Shown: in pieces, positions 15,152 through 22,280 of the stretch
How the letters are laid out: every line of letters starts with the position of its first letter
How positions within the stretch are numbered: position 1 is the first letter of the stretch
Origin: an uncultured Paracoccaceae bacterium
Lineage (GTDB): Bacteria > Pseudomonadota > Alphaproteobacteria > Rhodobacterales > Rhodobacteraceae
Length of the DNA stretch: 30,857 nucleotides
Reading direction: 5' to 3'
NCBI GenBank assembly: GCA_937907485.1
Contig: CALESR010000192.1
Coordinates: forward strand, 1-30,857
The notes under the pieces: generated by a model
Told to the model about the DNA's origin: nothing
The model's database searches: none
What the model saw: the letters and a program-made list of their open reading frames with translations, nothing else
Translations under genes and position numbers: made by a program

Positions 15152-15931
15152 TCAGCGCAGTTCGGACCAAAGGGCCACGTCCCCTGCGGCGGTGGTGCGG
15201 TAGTGATGCGAAGCGGGCACGATAAAGGACGTGCAGTCGTATTCGTTTTGGCTGATCGAGGCGACGTTCACCCAGGTCACGCCATCGGCCGAGACCTGGA
15301 CGTAATGCCCGCCGCCGCCCGGGTTGTTGAGCTTGACCGCGGCCATGATCGGTTTGCCGGTGGTGTTCTGATAGGAGACACCGCCAGCCCGGCTGCCGAT
15401 CATGTTCTGCCAGGACTGCCCGACACCCAGTGCGCTGATCCCGGCCAGCCGGTCATCGAGCACCGCCTTGGTGGAGAGCGGAGTCATCGCGACATCGGCG
15501 CGGGTGCCCGCCACCGCATCGGCGGGACTTGCGGCATTGACGGTCAGTGTGCGGTCGCTGCCGAGGGCGCCGCCGCCGGTCACCAACCCGCCGCCCGAGA
15601 CGCTGCGGCTTTGCGGCACGCGACTGTTCGCGTTGTCCTGCACCACCTTGACCGCGTTGGCGGTGGCGGCCTTGTCCGTCGCCGTCGAGCTGACGCTGTC
15701 GCTCAGTTGCACGATCCCGGCGACCACGGTGCTGGCGGCCTGCGTGCCCGCGAGGATCAGCACGTCGAGCCGGGTCTTGATCCAGGCGGTGCGCTGCGCG
15801 AGATGGCGCAGCGGCCGGTTGAGCGTTCCGTCGCCGGTCACGTCATTGGGTGGCCCGCCGATCCCCGGATCGGTGGTCGCCAGTTGGTACACTGCCGGGA
15901 ACACATCCCCGCTGTCGTCGATCTCGGCCAT
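15152..15931 (-). CDS. Tail fibre protein (P2 gpH position)
   Basis: 259 residues. The first ~70 residues (MAEIDDSGDVFPAVYQLAT, then GDGTLNRPLRHLAQRTAWIK) are an adaptor common in alphaproteobacterial phage fibres. A fibre repeat follows: GIVQLSDSVSSTATDKAATA, with the xLSD-xxxx-DKAAT pattern. The C-terminus (NNPGGGGHYVQVSADGVTW, then VPASHHYRTTAAGDVALWSELR) is a small tip domain. Short compared with P2 gpH. The ATG overlaps the gpI stop by one base. Likely a side or short fibre working with the larger fibre at 6425-8386. Confidence 0.82.
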   Translation of the reverse strand: MAEIDDSGDVFPAVYQLATTDPGIGGPPNDVTGDGTLNRPLRHLAQRTAWIKTRLDVLILAGTQAASTVVAGIVQLSDSVSSTATDKAATANAVKVVQDNANSRVPQSRSVSGGGLVTGGGALGSDRTLTVNAASPADAVAGTRADVAMTPLSTKAVLDDRLAGISALGVGQSWQNMIGSRAGGVSYQNTTGKPIMAAVKLNNPGGGGHYVQVSADGVTWVNVASISQNEYDCTSFIVPASHHYRTTAAGDVALWSELR

Positions 15932-16488
15932 CAGGCTTCTCCCAGTGAAAAGGTGCCATCGAGCAGCCAGGAGCCGTCGAGGATCAGCGCCGCCTCCCGA
16001 AAATCGAGGCTCTTGAGGTGGCATCGCGCCGGGGCGGCGCGCAAAATGACGGCCCGCGCCCGCGCGCCCTGCGCCAGCGAGACCGGCCGATCGAGGATCA
16101 CGCGGAACTCGGCCCAGTGATCCGCCGGGGCCAGCGTCCAACTGCCGTCGAGATCCAGCGAGCCATCGAGCACATTGAGACCCCATCGCTCGTAAATCGT
16201 CGCGGTGCCGAACCCGGCTGCCGCCAGCGCGCGGCGCACCCCGGCCCGGGTGCCGCGTTCGCGGTGCACGCGGACCGCCTCGGCGACGGTGCGGCGGCGG
16301 TCCTCCTCGCTGGCTTCGGCGTCGAAATCCTCGGCGTCGAGCGTCCAGGCGAGGAAGGGCAACAGCGCCACTGGACAGCGCATCGCATCCCAAAGCTCGG
16401 CAATCGGCGCGGGCGTGGCCAGCGTCGCGGTGTCGGCAAGCGCGGCCTCGGCCGGGCCATGCCAGGGGGGCAGCAGCGCGCGGGTCAT
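15931..16488 (-). CDS. Baseplate/tail protein I (P2 gpI family)
   Basis: 185 residues. LPPWHGPAEAALADTATL, then LWDAMRCPVALLPFLAWTLD and VHRERGTRAGVRRALAAAGF are hallmark gpI segments (the RCP-x-x-LLP-x-LAW-x-L motif and the RGT helix). gpI forms part of the baseplate wedge and leads into fibre attachment. The ATG at 16488 overlaps the gpJ stop by 4 nt. The C-terminal ~60 residues contain two near-copies of a LDGSW motif (NVLDGSLDLDGSW and LILDGSWLLDGTF). Confidence 0.9.
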   Translation of the reverse strand: MTRALLPPWHGPAEAALADTATLATPAPIAELWDAMRCPVALLPFLAWTLDAEDFDAEASEEDRRRTVAEAVRVHRERGTRAGVRRALAAAGFGTATIYERWGLNVLDGSLDLDGSWTLAPADHWAEFRVILDRPVSLAQGARARAVILRAAPARCHLKSLDFREAALILDGSWLLDGTFSLGEA

Positions 16489-17351
16489 GACGGCGGGCTC
16501 GGCGGCATCCACAGGATGACGCTGGTGGAAATGGCGCGGGCGAATTCATCGGCCTCGGGTTCGATGTCGGCGGCGGGCTCGGCCAGCAGCACCTCCTCGA
16601 CGCCCTCGACATGCAGGGCAGCGATCAGCCCGGTCAGGGTGATGCGCAAACCCAGCTGGCGGCGGCGATCGAGATGGGCGTCGAGTGCAGCCCGCGCCGC
16701 TTCGAGCACGACCGAGGTCGCGGCCCCGGCCTCGACCACCAGCGCGGCCTCGACCTCGAAATCGACCGGCGTGGCGGCGATGACCGAGACCGTGTCGGTC
16801 AGCACCCGGACATCCTCGGCGGTGACCGCCTGGATGACGGCGGTCAGCAGCGGCGTATCGGGCACGCCGTCATTGTCTTCGGCCAGCACGACGAGGCGCA
16901 CCGCGCCGGGGTCCGGGCTGTCGACCCGCACATCGCGCACGCGCGGATCGGCGCTGATCGCGTGATAGCGGTAGGCCCCGGCAGGTCCGGCGCTGGAATA
17001 GGCCTGCAACGCCAGCCGGGTGCGCTCGCGCAGGCGGGCGTCGGTTTCGGTGGCGGTGCGGGTGACCCCGAACAGGGCCGCCAGCACCTCGAGATCGCCG
17101 CCGGTGGCAAAGGGCAGCATGACGGCGCGGGCGGCATCGTTGACGCGGGCGCGGTCGTGCATCTTGGACCAGGCGATGACCTGCAAGACCTTGGTGGCGG
17201 GTTCGCTTTCCAGCGCCAGCGCTGCGGCCAATTCGGGGGCGGCGGCAATGACCTGGGCGCGCAGGGCCTCGAAGATCGCCTCGAAGTCGAGGGGCTCGAT
17301 CACCTCGGGCGCGGGCAGCAGCGACAGATCGACCGGGGCAAAGCGCGTCAC
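16485..17351 (-). CDS. Baseplate wedge protein J (gp47 family)
   Basis: 288 residues, starting GTG at 17351 in a GTGA overlap with the stop of W. The N-terminus VDLSLLPAPEVIEPLDFEAI and the segment DRARVNDAARAVMLPFATGGDL, in part (NDAA-x-AVMLP-x-A-x-G-x-DL-x-x-LA), are strongly conserved in P2 gpJ. GAYRYHAISADPRVRDVRV is the family's second block. It builds the baseplate ring with W and I. Confidence 0.93.
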   Translation of the reverse strand: MTRFAPVDLSLLPAPEVIEPLDFEAIFEALRAQVIAAAPELAAALALESEPATKVLQVIAWSKMHDRARVNDAARAVMLPFATGGDLEVLAALFGVTRTATETDARLRERTRLALQAYSSAGPAGAYRYHAISADPRVRDVRVDSPDPGAVRLVVLAEDNDGVPDTPLLTAVIQAVTAEDVRVLTDTVSVIAATPVDFEVEAALVVEAGAATSVVLEAARAALDAHLDRRRQLGLRITLTGLIAALHVEGVEEVLLAEPAADIEPEADEFARAISTSVILWMPPSPPS

Positions 17352-17680
17352 GGCGTCACCTCGATCCGACCGGCGGCGCCATCGGTGCGATCAAAGCTCA
17401 GGGCAAAGCCGAGGCCACCCTCGGCGCGGGCCTCGGTGATCTGCACCCGGCGCAGGGTGATGCGCGGCTCCCAGGTGTCCAGCGCCTCGGCGACGGCGGC
17501 GAACAGATCCACCATCGTCTCGCCGTTGATCGGCGCGTCGATCAGCGCGGGCAGGTCCGAGCCATAGTTGCGGCGCATCACGCGGCTGCCGCGCGGGGTG
17601 AACAGGATGTCGGCGATCGACTGCGCGAGATGCGCGTCATCGGCGAGCGGGGCGGCGGTGGCGCGGTCGAGGCCGATCAT
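17348..17680 (-). CDS. Baseplate protein W (GPW/gp25 family)
   Basis: 110 residues. IADILFTPRGSRVMRRNYGS with DLPALIDAPINGET is the gp25/W lysozyme-like fold signature, including TP-x-GSR-x-x-R-x-YGS. It has no active lysozyme role; it is a wedge component. ATG overlaps the preceding small gene and its stop overlaps J. Confidence 0.93.
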   Translation of the reverse strand: MIGLDRATAAPLADDAHLAQSIADILFTPRGSRVMRRNYGSDLPALIDAPINGETMVDLFAAVAEALDTWEPRITLRRVQITEARAEGGLGFALSFDRTDGAAGRIEVTP

Positions 17681-17865
17681 GGCGCGACCTTGCGGCGACG
17701 GCGCGGGGCCGGTTTGGCCGGCTGCGGCGCCGGTTCGGGCGGCAGCGGATCGACAGGCTCGAAACGCGCCTCGGTCGGGGACAGCATCACGGTCTCGCCG
17801 CGCGTCACGCGGTGACCGGCGACCCAGCCATCGGCGCGGGCGACGTAGGGCAGGCGCGGGTTCAT
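17677..17865 (-). CDS. Small hypothetical protein between spike V and W
   Basis: 62 residues. The first ~40 (LPYVARADGWVAGHRVTRG, then LSPTEARFEPVDPL) look like a small beta barrel; the tail is Pro/Ala/Arg-rich and basic (ending RRRRKVAP). It overlaps both neighbours by ATGA, so it is certainly translated as part of the baseplate operon. P2 has no gene at this place. The basic tail may bind nucleic acid or an acidic baseplate partner; this is speculative. Confidence 0.75.
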   Translation of the reverse strand: MNPRLPYVARADGWVAGHRVTRGETVMLSPTEARFEPVDPLPPEPAPQPAKPAPRRRRKVAP

Positions 17866-18314
17866 TGGGGGGCTCCGGTCAGCGAGGGGCCAGCCGTCAC
17901 GCCGTCATGGACATGGGTCACCAGGCTGATCCCCGAGGCGGTGACATCGCCGGTGACGGTGATATTGCCTTCGACGGTCAGGTTGCCGACGATGCTCAGG
18001 GTGCCGCCGCCCAGATCGATGGTCGGCGTCGTGGCATCGGGGGCAACAGCGCCGCCCGATTGCGGCACCGAGCCCTGGACAAAGGCGCGGGCCATGTCGC
18101 CGCCGGGGGCAAAGACCACGACCTGCTCGCCGGGGCTGGGCATCCAGTGCATCCGGATCGCGCCCGAGGCCAGTTGCGCCACCGGGATCGCATGGGTCGC
18201 GAGATCGCCGATCTGCACGCGCACGCGCATCGTCGCGGTGTCGATCGACACGATGCGACCGAGTTGCACGGTGTTGGTGAGGCGGCGGTCGAGATCGGCA
18301 GGGGCAAAGCTCAC
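17862..18314 (-). CDS. Baseplate spike protein V (P2 gpV / Mu gp45 type)
   Basis: 150 residues from a GTG at 18314 (GTGA overlap with the gp37-like stop). The OB-fold region reads TNTVQLGRIVSIDTATMRVR and HWMPSPGEQVVVFAPGGD, with the family block AFVQGSVPQSGG. A beta-helical repeat (LSIVGNLTVEGNITVTGDVT) then tapers to THVHDG. The HVH apex resembles the iron-binding HxH tip of the P2 spike. It is the membrane-piercing tip of the tail. Confidence 0.92.
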   Translation of the reverse strand: MSFAPADLDRRLTNTVQLGRIVSIDTATMRVRVQIGDLATHAIPVAQLASGAIRMHWMPSPGEQVVVFAPGGDMARAFVQGSVPQSGGAVAPDATTPTIDLGGGTLSIVGNLTVEGNITVTGDVTASGISLVTHVHDGVTAGPSLTGAPQ

Positions 18315-18817
18315 AGCGGCTCTCCTCCGACATAAAGCTCGATCGGCAGCGCCGCGCCGTCCGGCAGGGCGTCGAACACCAGCGGCTGGCGCCAGGTGAC
18401 GGCGCTCAGATGCAGGGCCATGTCGCGCGCCCCGCGCCCGACGATCACCCGCAGCTCGGGGCGCTCGGCCGGGCCAAGACCGGGCTCGGACCAGTGATTG
18501 TCGGGGATCGCGGCCAGCAGGGTCTGCGCAATCGCCAGGGCGGCAGCGTCGCGCGGCAGACCCAGCGCATCCTTGGTGACGATATAGACGGCAAGGTTGG
18601 CCACCCAGCGCCGACGCGGCCCGGCCTCGGCCCCCAGCGGCGACAGGCTGAGCAGGCTGACCCGCACCGCCGGGGCGGCGATGCCCTCGCGCTTGAGGTC
18701 GGACAGATCGAACCCGCCCGCCATCCCGGCACATTCACGCAGGGCGGGCAACAGTGCATGCAGGCGGTCGGCGATCAGGCCCGGCAGCGCGGCCAAGAGA
18801 TCAGGGCGCGGGCTCAT
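18311..18817 (-). CDS. Mu gp37-like protein (DUF1834 type)
   Basis: 168 residues. ECAGMAGGFDLSDLKREGIAAPAVRV is, in part, the signature of this family (DLSDLKR and AP-x-VRV). Mu gp37 lies between head and tail genes and is thought to act in head-tail joining. Here it marks the seam where Mu-type head genes end and the P2-type tail begins. Overlaps both neighbours (ATGA / GTGA). Confidence 0.85.
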   Translation of the reverse strand: MSPRPDLLAALPGLIADRLHALLPALRECAGMAGGFDLSDLKREGIAAPAVRVSLLSLSPLGAEAGPRRRWVANLAVYIVTKDALGLPRDAAALAIAQTLLAAIPDNHWSEPGLGPAERPELRVIVGRGARDMALHLSAVTWRQPLVFDALPDGAALPIELYVGGEPL

Positions 18818-19281
18818 TGCACCAGCTCCTCGACGCGGTCGATCACCAGCGCCTCGACGGCCTCGCGGTCAGCGTCGCTCAGCCCCAGATAGGGCCGGGC
18901 CGGGATCGTCACCTTGCGTCCCCGCCCGGCCTTGCCGCCGAATTGGTGGATCGCGGCATAGACCGCGTTGGCCCCCACCTTGACGGTGTCGCCTTCGGTG
19001 TAGTTCTGCACGCCCAGTGTTGTTTGGCCGCTCAGCGCCCCTGACGCAAAGAGCAGCGAGTGATTTGCTTTGCGCGTTGCTGCATAGTCTGCGGACCAAG
19101 CGGGCCAGGCCGTGCCGTCTGGGCCTGCCTTCCCACTAACGATCCGTTCAATCGTAGTCTGCTGAAGCAACTCGCCAGCATTGAAGGCCAAGTCCTCAAG
19201 ATCGGCCGAGGCCAGACGGCCCAGCCGGGTCTCGACGGCGGCAATGCCTTGCAGCGTCAGTTCGATCTGCGCGCCCGACAT
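18814..19281 (-). CDS. Virion morphogenesis / tail completion protein (Mu gpG family)
   Basis: 155 residues, with ATRKANHSLLFASGAL and VYAAIHQFGGKAGRGRKVTIPARPYLGLSD, given in pieces, as the conserved core (YA-x-IHQFGG and IPARP-x-LG). Belongs to the Phage_tail_S / Mu gpG group needed to finish the connector. In Mu, gpG follows F directly; here it comes after gp36, a rearranged order. Stop of the upstream gene (TAA) and this ATG are exactly adjacent. Bases 19040-19200 use more A/T-ending codons than the flanks, a possible recombination patch. Confidence 0.88.
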   Translation of the reverse strand: MSGAQIELTLQGIAAVETRLGRLASADLEDLAFNAGELLQQTTIERIVSGKAGPDGTAWPAWSADYAATRKANHSLLFASGALSGQTTLGVQNYTEGDTVKVGANAVYAAIHQFGGKAGRGRKVTIPARPYLGLSDADREAVEALVIDRVEELVQ

Positions 19282-19725
19282 TTACAGATCCCTCAGGGTC
19301 TGGCGGGTGAACAACCGCTCTGGACCGCCGACGACGATGGGGCGCGGGCTGGTATCGACCGGGGTTTCGGGGGCCTCGGCATCCGGATCAGCCGGGAACA
19401 CCAGCGCCGCCTTGCCTTCGGCCACGCGCTTGAGCCCGGCCAGCGCATCCTCGTACCGGCGACGGTGCTCGTCGGACAGGACATCCGCTGACAGCGCGAG
19501 GCGATAGACCGCGATGTCCACCGCCCACGAGATCAGCATCATCGGCACGCTCGCCAGCGGCAACGGATAACGCGCGGCCAGGTGGGTGTCGATCTCGGCC
19601 GAGGCATGGTCGAGCGCCCGCGCCACCGCCGCCGCATCGGGCAGTCCATCGCCGTCGCGGTCGGCCACGACCAGCGCGTCGTCGCCGTAGAGCGTCACGA
19701 TGTCAGCTTGCGTCGCGTAGGCCAT
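19282..19725 (-). CDS. Mu gp36-like protein (DUF1320, gp436 family)
   Basis: 147 residues starting MAYATQADIVTLYGDD, the usual DUF1320 opening, with ALDHASAEIDTHLAARYPLPL and the conserved helix SWAVDIAVYRLA. Family members are head-tail connector components. ATG at 19725 is chosen by family start; a further upstream ATG at 19773 would run through the intergenic hairpin. Head-completion step after capsid. Confidence 0.9.
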   Translation of the reverse strand: MAYATQADIVTLYGDDALVVADRDGDGLPDAAAVARALDHASAEIDTHLAARYPLPLASVPMMLISWAVDIAVYRLALSADVLSDEHRRRYEDALAGLKRVAEGKAALVFPADPDAEAPETPVDTSPRPIVVGGPERLFTRQTLRDL

Positions 19726-19754
19726 TAACGGGGCTTTCAATGGGGGTTCAAAGG

Positions 19755-19784
19755 GGCGCGGCGGGGCTGCCATCCCGCCGCGCC
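19755..19784. terminator. Strong hairpin between FluMu_N and gp36-like genes
   Basis: Perfect 11-bp arms GGCGCGGCGGG (19755-19765) and CCCGCCGCGCC (19774-19784), 8-nt loop. It occupies the 77-nt gap between two genes of an otherwise overlapping operon. No T-run, so it may protect or partially terminate the mRNA rather than end it. Confidence 0.5.
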
Positions 19785-19802
19785 GAAGTGCCTGAGGGGG
19801 GA

Positions 19803-20165
19803 TCAGGCGGCGGGTTTGACCTCGGCCCAGACCTCGGCGACCAAGGCCGCGGTGGCGCCCTTGGTGCCCTTGGGCAGCACCTTGCGCACCGCCTCGACCT
19901 TGGGCGTTCCGTCCTCGGTGAAGTCACCCGGTTCGAGGCCGCCAAAGCTGGCCTTGATCAGGTCGCGCAGATCGGCGGCGGTGGCAGCCTCGGCCTCGAC
20001 ACCGGTGGCCGGGGAAATATGCAGTGCGGGTTCGGCCGCCAGGCGCGCCAGCACGTCCGCTGGCAGGGTGTCGGCATCGACCACCCGGCCTTCGTGCGGC
20101 CAGAACATGCCCGCGCGGTGGAACCCGGCGGCTGCAACTGCGGCGATTTTCAGAAGTGCGGTCAT
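19803..20165 (-). CDS. FluMu_N domain protein (Mu gp35 / HI1506-like)
   Basis: 120 residues. AGFHRAGMFWPHEGRVVDAD and the following LARLAAEPALHI match the Mu-like prophage FluMu N-terminal domain. The C-terminal half (DFTEDGTPKVEAVRKVLPKG) is the HI1506-like extension, a helical domain resembling a small DNA/protein-binding fold. Located directly after the capsid gene as in Mu (gp35). ATG at 20165 has GAGGAG 7 nt upstream. Role in the head is unknown. Confidence 0.88.
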   Translation of the reverse strand: MTALLKIAAVAAAGFHRAGMFWPHEGRVVDADTLPADVLARLAAEPALHISPATGVEAEAATAADLRDLIKASFGGLEPGDFTEDGTPKVEAVRKVLPKGTKGATAALVAEVWAEVKPAA

Positions 20166-20193
20166 GGGAACGTCTCCTCGTCGGTTTGTCATG

Positions 20194-20213
20194 GGGGGCG
20201 GCGTACCGCCCCC
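20194..20213. terminator. Hairpin downstream of major capsid gene
   Basis: Perfect 8-bp arms GGGGGCGG / CCGCCCCC with a 4-nt loop, in the gap after the capsid stop in the direction of transcription. A stem here could stabilise or partially terminate the abundant capsid message. No T-run. Confidence 0.5.
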
Positions 20214-20243
20214 GCAAAGAAACCGGCGTCAAGGCTCAGGCGA

Positions 20244-21158
20244 TCACGCGGCCCAGGGGTTCACGACCACCTTGGCCGTGTTGAAGTTCGGGTTCGAGCC
20301 ACCCCCGGCGAGGAACTGCGTCTCGACGATCGCCTTTGCGGCGGCTTCGAGGCTCGGCGGCACCAGCAGGATGTTGGGCACGATGCCCAGAGGCCGCCCG
20401 CCGTCGCCCTTCAACTGGCGCATCGCGGTGCGCCCGGCCTCGAAATTGGCGGCGGTCAGCGCGGCCTTCGAGGCCCGGGCCATTTGCCAGAACCCGTACC
20501 CGGCGGCGCAGCGATAGCGGATGCCCCACTGATAGAGGTCCTTGGTGAAGACGGTATCCGACGTCGAAGGGTCGAACTTCATCTCCATCTCGGGCTTGGT
20601 GCGCTCTTGGAAGATGAAGGGCCGCAGCGCCTTGGTGGTGTCGAGCAGATACCAGGCGGGGTCGGTGCCCGCGACCATGTTGGCCACGGTCGTGGTGGCC
20701 CCGGTGCCATCGGGATTGGCGCGCACCGGGTGATCGGTGTCGAAGAAATACTGGCCGTCGTAGCAGGCGGCAGCAAAGCCCCCCTCGATCAGGGCCGAGA
20801 TCAGCACATCGGGATGCTGCGCGGCTTCCTGCCCCATGCTGGCCGCGATGGGCGAATAGTGGCCGAACTGGTCGTCCTCGATCTGCGTGCGCTGGATGCC
20901 CAGCGTCGCCTCGAAGAGCTTGTTGGTGATCGTATAGCCGGACTCCTTGATGTCCTTGACCACACGGTCCCCGACCCATTCGCGCAGCCGAGGGAAGTCG
21001 CCCAGCCAGCCATAAGTGTTCGACACGGTGGTCGAGGGCACGGTGGTGGCGATCTGGGTATAGAAGGCGGTTTCGCGCATCGCGCGATGCGCATCCTGAA
21101 AGTTGGTGCGCAGGCCGGTGTTGAGGGCCTGCAGCAAGGCGGCGGTGATCAAGGCCAT
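20244..21158 (-). CDS. Major capsid protein (Mu gpT family)
   Basis: 304 residues; Mu gpT has 305. TGLRTNFQDAHRAM at the N-terminus, then PRLREWVGDRVVKDIKESGY and YSPIAASMGQEAAQHPDVL are the gpT signatures, as is YFFDTDHPV. This is the HK97-fold head subunit. ATG at 21158 with AGGAG about 9 nt upstream, 6 nt after the protease stop. Confidence 0.95.
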   Translation of the reverse strand: MALITAALLQALNTGLRTNFQDAHRAMRETAFYTQIATTVPSTTVSNTYGWLGDFPRLREWVGDRVVKDIKESGYTITNKLFEATLGIQRTQIEDDQFGHYSPIAASMGQEAAQHPDVLISALIEGGFAAACYDGQYFFDTDHPVRANPDGTGATTTVANMVAGTDPAWYLLDTTKALRPFIFQERTKPEMEMKFDPSTSDTVFTKDLYQWGIRYRCAAGYGFWQMARASKAALTAANFEAGRTAMRQLKGDGGRPLGIVPNILLVPPSLEAAAKAIVETQFLAGGGSNPNFNTAKVVVNPWAA

Positions 21159-21164
21159 TCGGGT

Positions 21165-21653
21165 TTACTCCTGTTCGGCGGCTTTGGCGGCCGCGAATGC
21201 ATCGGGCGTCATGCCCAGGTGACGGCAGACCGCCAGTTCCTCGTCGCTCAGACCGGCCTTTCCCGTCGCGGGCTGCGCCTTGGGCGCGGTGCCCCCGGCG
21301 ATCACCGGACTCGCGGCGATCATCGCGCGGAACCGGTCCAGCCCGCCCTCGGCCCGACACGAGGCCAGGTGATAGTCGCGGCTGGCCGGGGCGATCTTGC
21401 CCGCGGCGGTCGCACCATCGATGGCGGCGGTGATCTCGGCCTCACGCGCGGCGGCGGCGGCGGTTTCGAGCGCGGTGAGCCGGTTGGTCGCCAACTCGTA
21501 ATCGGCGCGCGGCACGAACAGCGCCGGGTCCGGGGTGGTCGCGCGGTTGAGCGCGGTCTGCTCGGCCGTGCGCAGGGCGGTGATCGCCGTCACCGCCTGG
21601 GCGGCAGTGGCGTCGGGCGCAAGGCCCAGGGCAGTCAAGACAGCGGGGTCCAT
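21165..21653 (-). CDS. Probable nested scaffold protein (Mu gpZ-like) from internal start
   Basis: In the same frame as the protease, Met159 (ATG at 21653) is preceded by GGAG at about 7 nt and by the end of the protease domain. Starting there gives a 162-residue, Ala-rich, mostly helical protein, like gpZ, which Mu makes from within gene I. Predicted from this ribosome-binding site and domain boundary; not proven. Confidence 0.5.
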   Translation of the reverse strand: MDPAVLTALGLAPDATAAQAVTAITALRTAEQTALNRATTPDPALFVPRADYELATNRLTALETAAAAAREAEITAAIDGATAAGKIAPASRDYHLASCRAEGGLDRFRAMIAASPVIAGGTAPKAQPATGKAGLSDEELAVCRHLGMTPDAFAAAKAAEQE

Positions 21654-22127
21654 CGGGGTCTCCGTGTGGTTCAGGGCGGGAAGGCGGAAATTGGGGCGGT
21701 TGGTCAGACCGACCGAGGTCAGCCGCAGCACGCGGCCATCCTTGGGGTCGAACAGGAAGGCGGGGCTGAGGAACCGATAGGACCGGCTGGCCAGTGCCTT
21801 GACCCCGTCCTCGGTCCAGTCGACCCGGGCCCAGAGCGCGCCGTCCCGGGCCTCGACCTCGGTCAGCCAGCCGACAGCCGGTGCGGGCTGTCCCGGCACC
21901 GGGGTCTCGGTCGCGTGCTCGATGTCAAAGGGCACGCCGCCCGGTTCGGCCAGCGTCTCGCGAAACGCCAGCGCCACGGCTTCGGCGTCCAGCGTCCAGG
22001 CGCGACCGTCGCGTCCGGCGATGCGCGGGCCGGGCGGGGTCAGTTGAACCCACTCGGGTGCGGGGTTGGCGGCCTCGAAATTGAGGGCCAGCGGCAGGGC
22101 GGCGAGAATGGCGCGGGCGTTTGTCAT
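21165..22127 (-). CDS. Head maturation protease with scaffold tail (Mu gpI family)
   Basis: 320 residues. Residues ~1-150 form the phage protease domain: WVQLTPPGPRIAGRDGRAW, then VPFDIEHATETP with conserved D/E-H and ASRSYRFLSPAFLFDPKDG, LTSVGLTNRPN. The remainder is Ala-rich and helical (about 160-320), the scaffold part. Mu gpI has the same two-part plan and processes the head after assembly. First gene of the head transcript, right behind a late-promoter-like site. Confidence 0.92.
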   Translation of the reverse strand: MTNARAILAALPLALNFEAANPAPEWVQLTPPGPRIAGRDGRAWTLDAEAVALAFRETLAEPGGVPFDIEHATETPVPGQPAPAVGWLTEVEARDGALWARVDWTEDGVKALASRSYRFLSPAFLFDPKDGRVLRLTSVGLTNRPNFRLPALNHTETPMDPAVLTALGLAPDATAAQAVTAITALRTAEQTALNRATTPDPALFVPRADYELATNRLTALETAAAAAREAEITAAIDGATAAGKIAPASRDYHLASCRAEGGLDRFRAMIAASPVIAGGTAPKAQPATGKAGLSDEELAVCRHLGMTPDAFAAAKAAEQE

Positions 22128-22156
22128 GCCCGAACAATCGCCCGCGGGCGCTGGTC

Positions 22157-22178
22157 AAAATAGGCACAACGGCTTGCG
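22157..22178 (-). promoter_or_regulatory. Late promoter-like site upstream of protease (Mu PI equivalent)
   Basis: On the plus strand a dyad CACAACGGCTTGCG at 22165-22178 is followed, 2 nt away, by AAAATA (22157-22162), which reads TATTTT on the transcribed strand, a good -10 box. The same arrangement, with the same spacing, occurs upstream of the endolysin. The site is about 30 nt upstream of the protease ATG, and there is no -35 box, as expected for activator-dependent late promoters. Confidence 0.65.
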
Positions 22179-22197
22179 GCCCACGGGCGGGCCGCTG

Positions 22198-22242
22198 GGC
22201 GGCTTGGTGCCCGGCGTGGCCATCGCCCCGGACCAAGCCGCC
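22198..22242. terminator. Long hairpin between MuF and the head promoter
   Basis: Perfect 11-bp arms GGCGGCTTGGT (22198-22208) and ACCAAGCCGCC (22232-22242), with a further internal GGCG/CGCC stem in the 23-nt loop. It separates the packaging genes from the promoter-like site of the head operon, so a terminator or transcription boundary is likely, although no T-run follows. An AT-rich patch (TTAAA-N6-TTTAA, 22250-22265) lies between it and the MuF stop. Confidence 0.55.
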
Positions 22243-22280
22243 GATGGTATTAAAAGGGTATTTAACGCGGCGCTGCGGGC

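Noticed and set aside
13940..16120. 726-codon open frame on the plus strand across sheath and fibre genes
   Set aside because: Antisense to firmly identified sheath, fibre and gpI genes; low-complexity Arg/Gly/Asp composition.
15943..16141. Repeated LDGSW words in the gpI C-terminus as a possible DNA repeat
   Set aside because: Short protein-level repetition only; no extended nucleotide repeat.
19740..22163. 807-codon open frame on the plus strand across capsid and protease
   Set aside because: Antisense to gpT-like capsid and protease; no recognisable motif, repetitive GC-driven composition.
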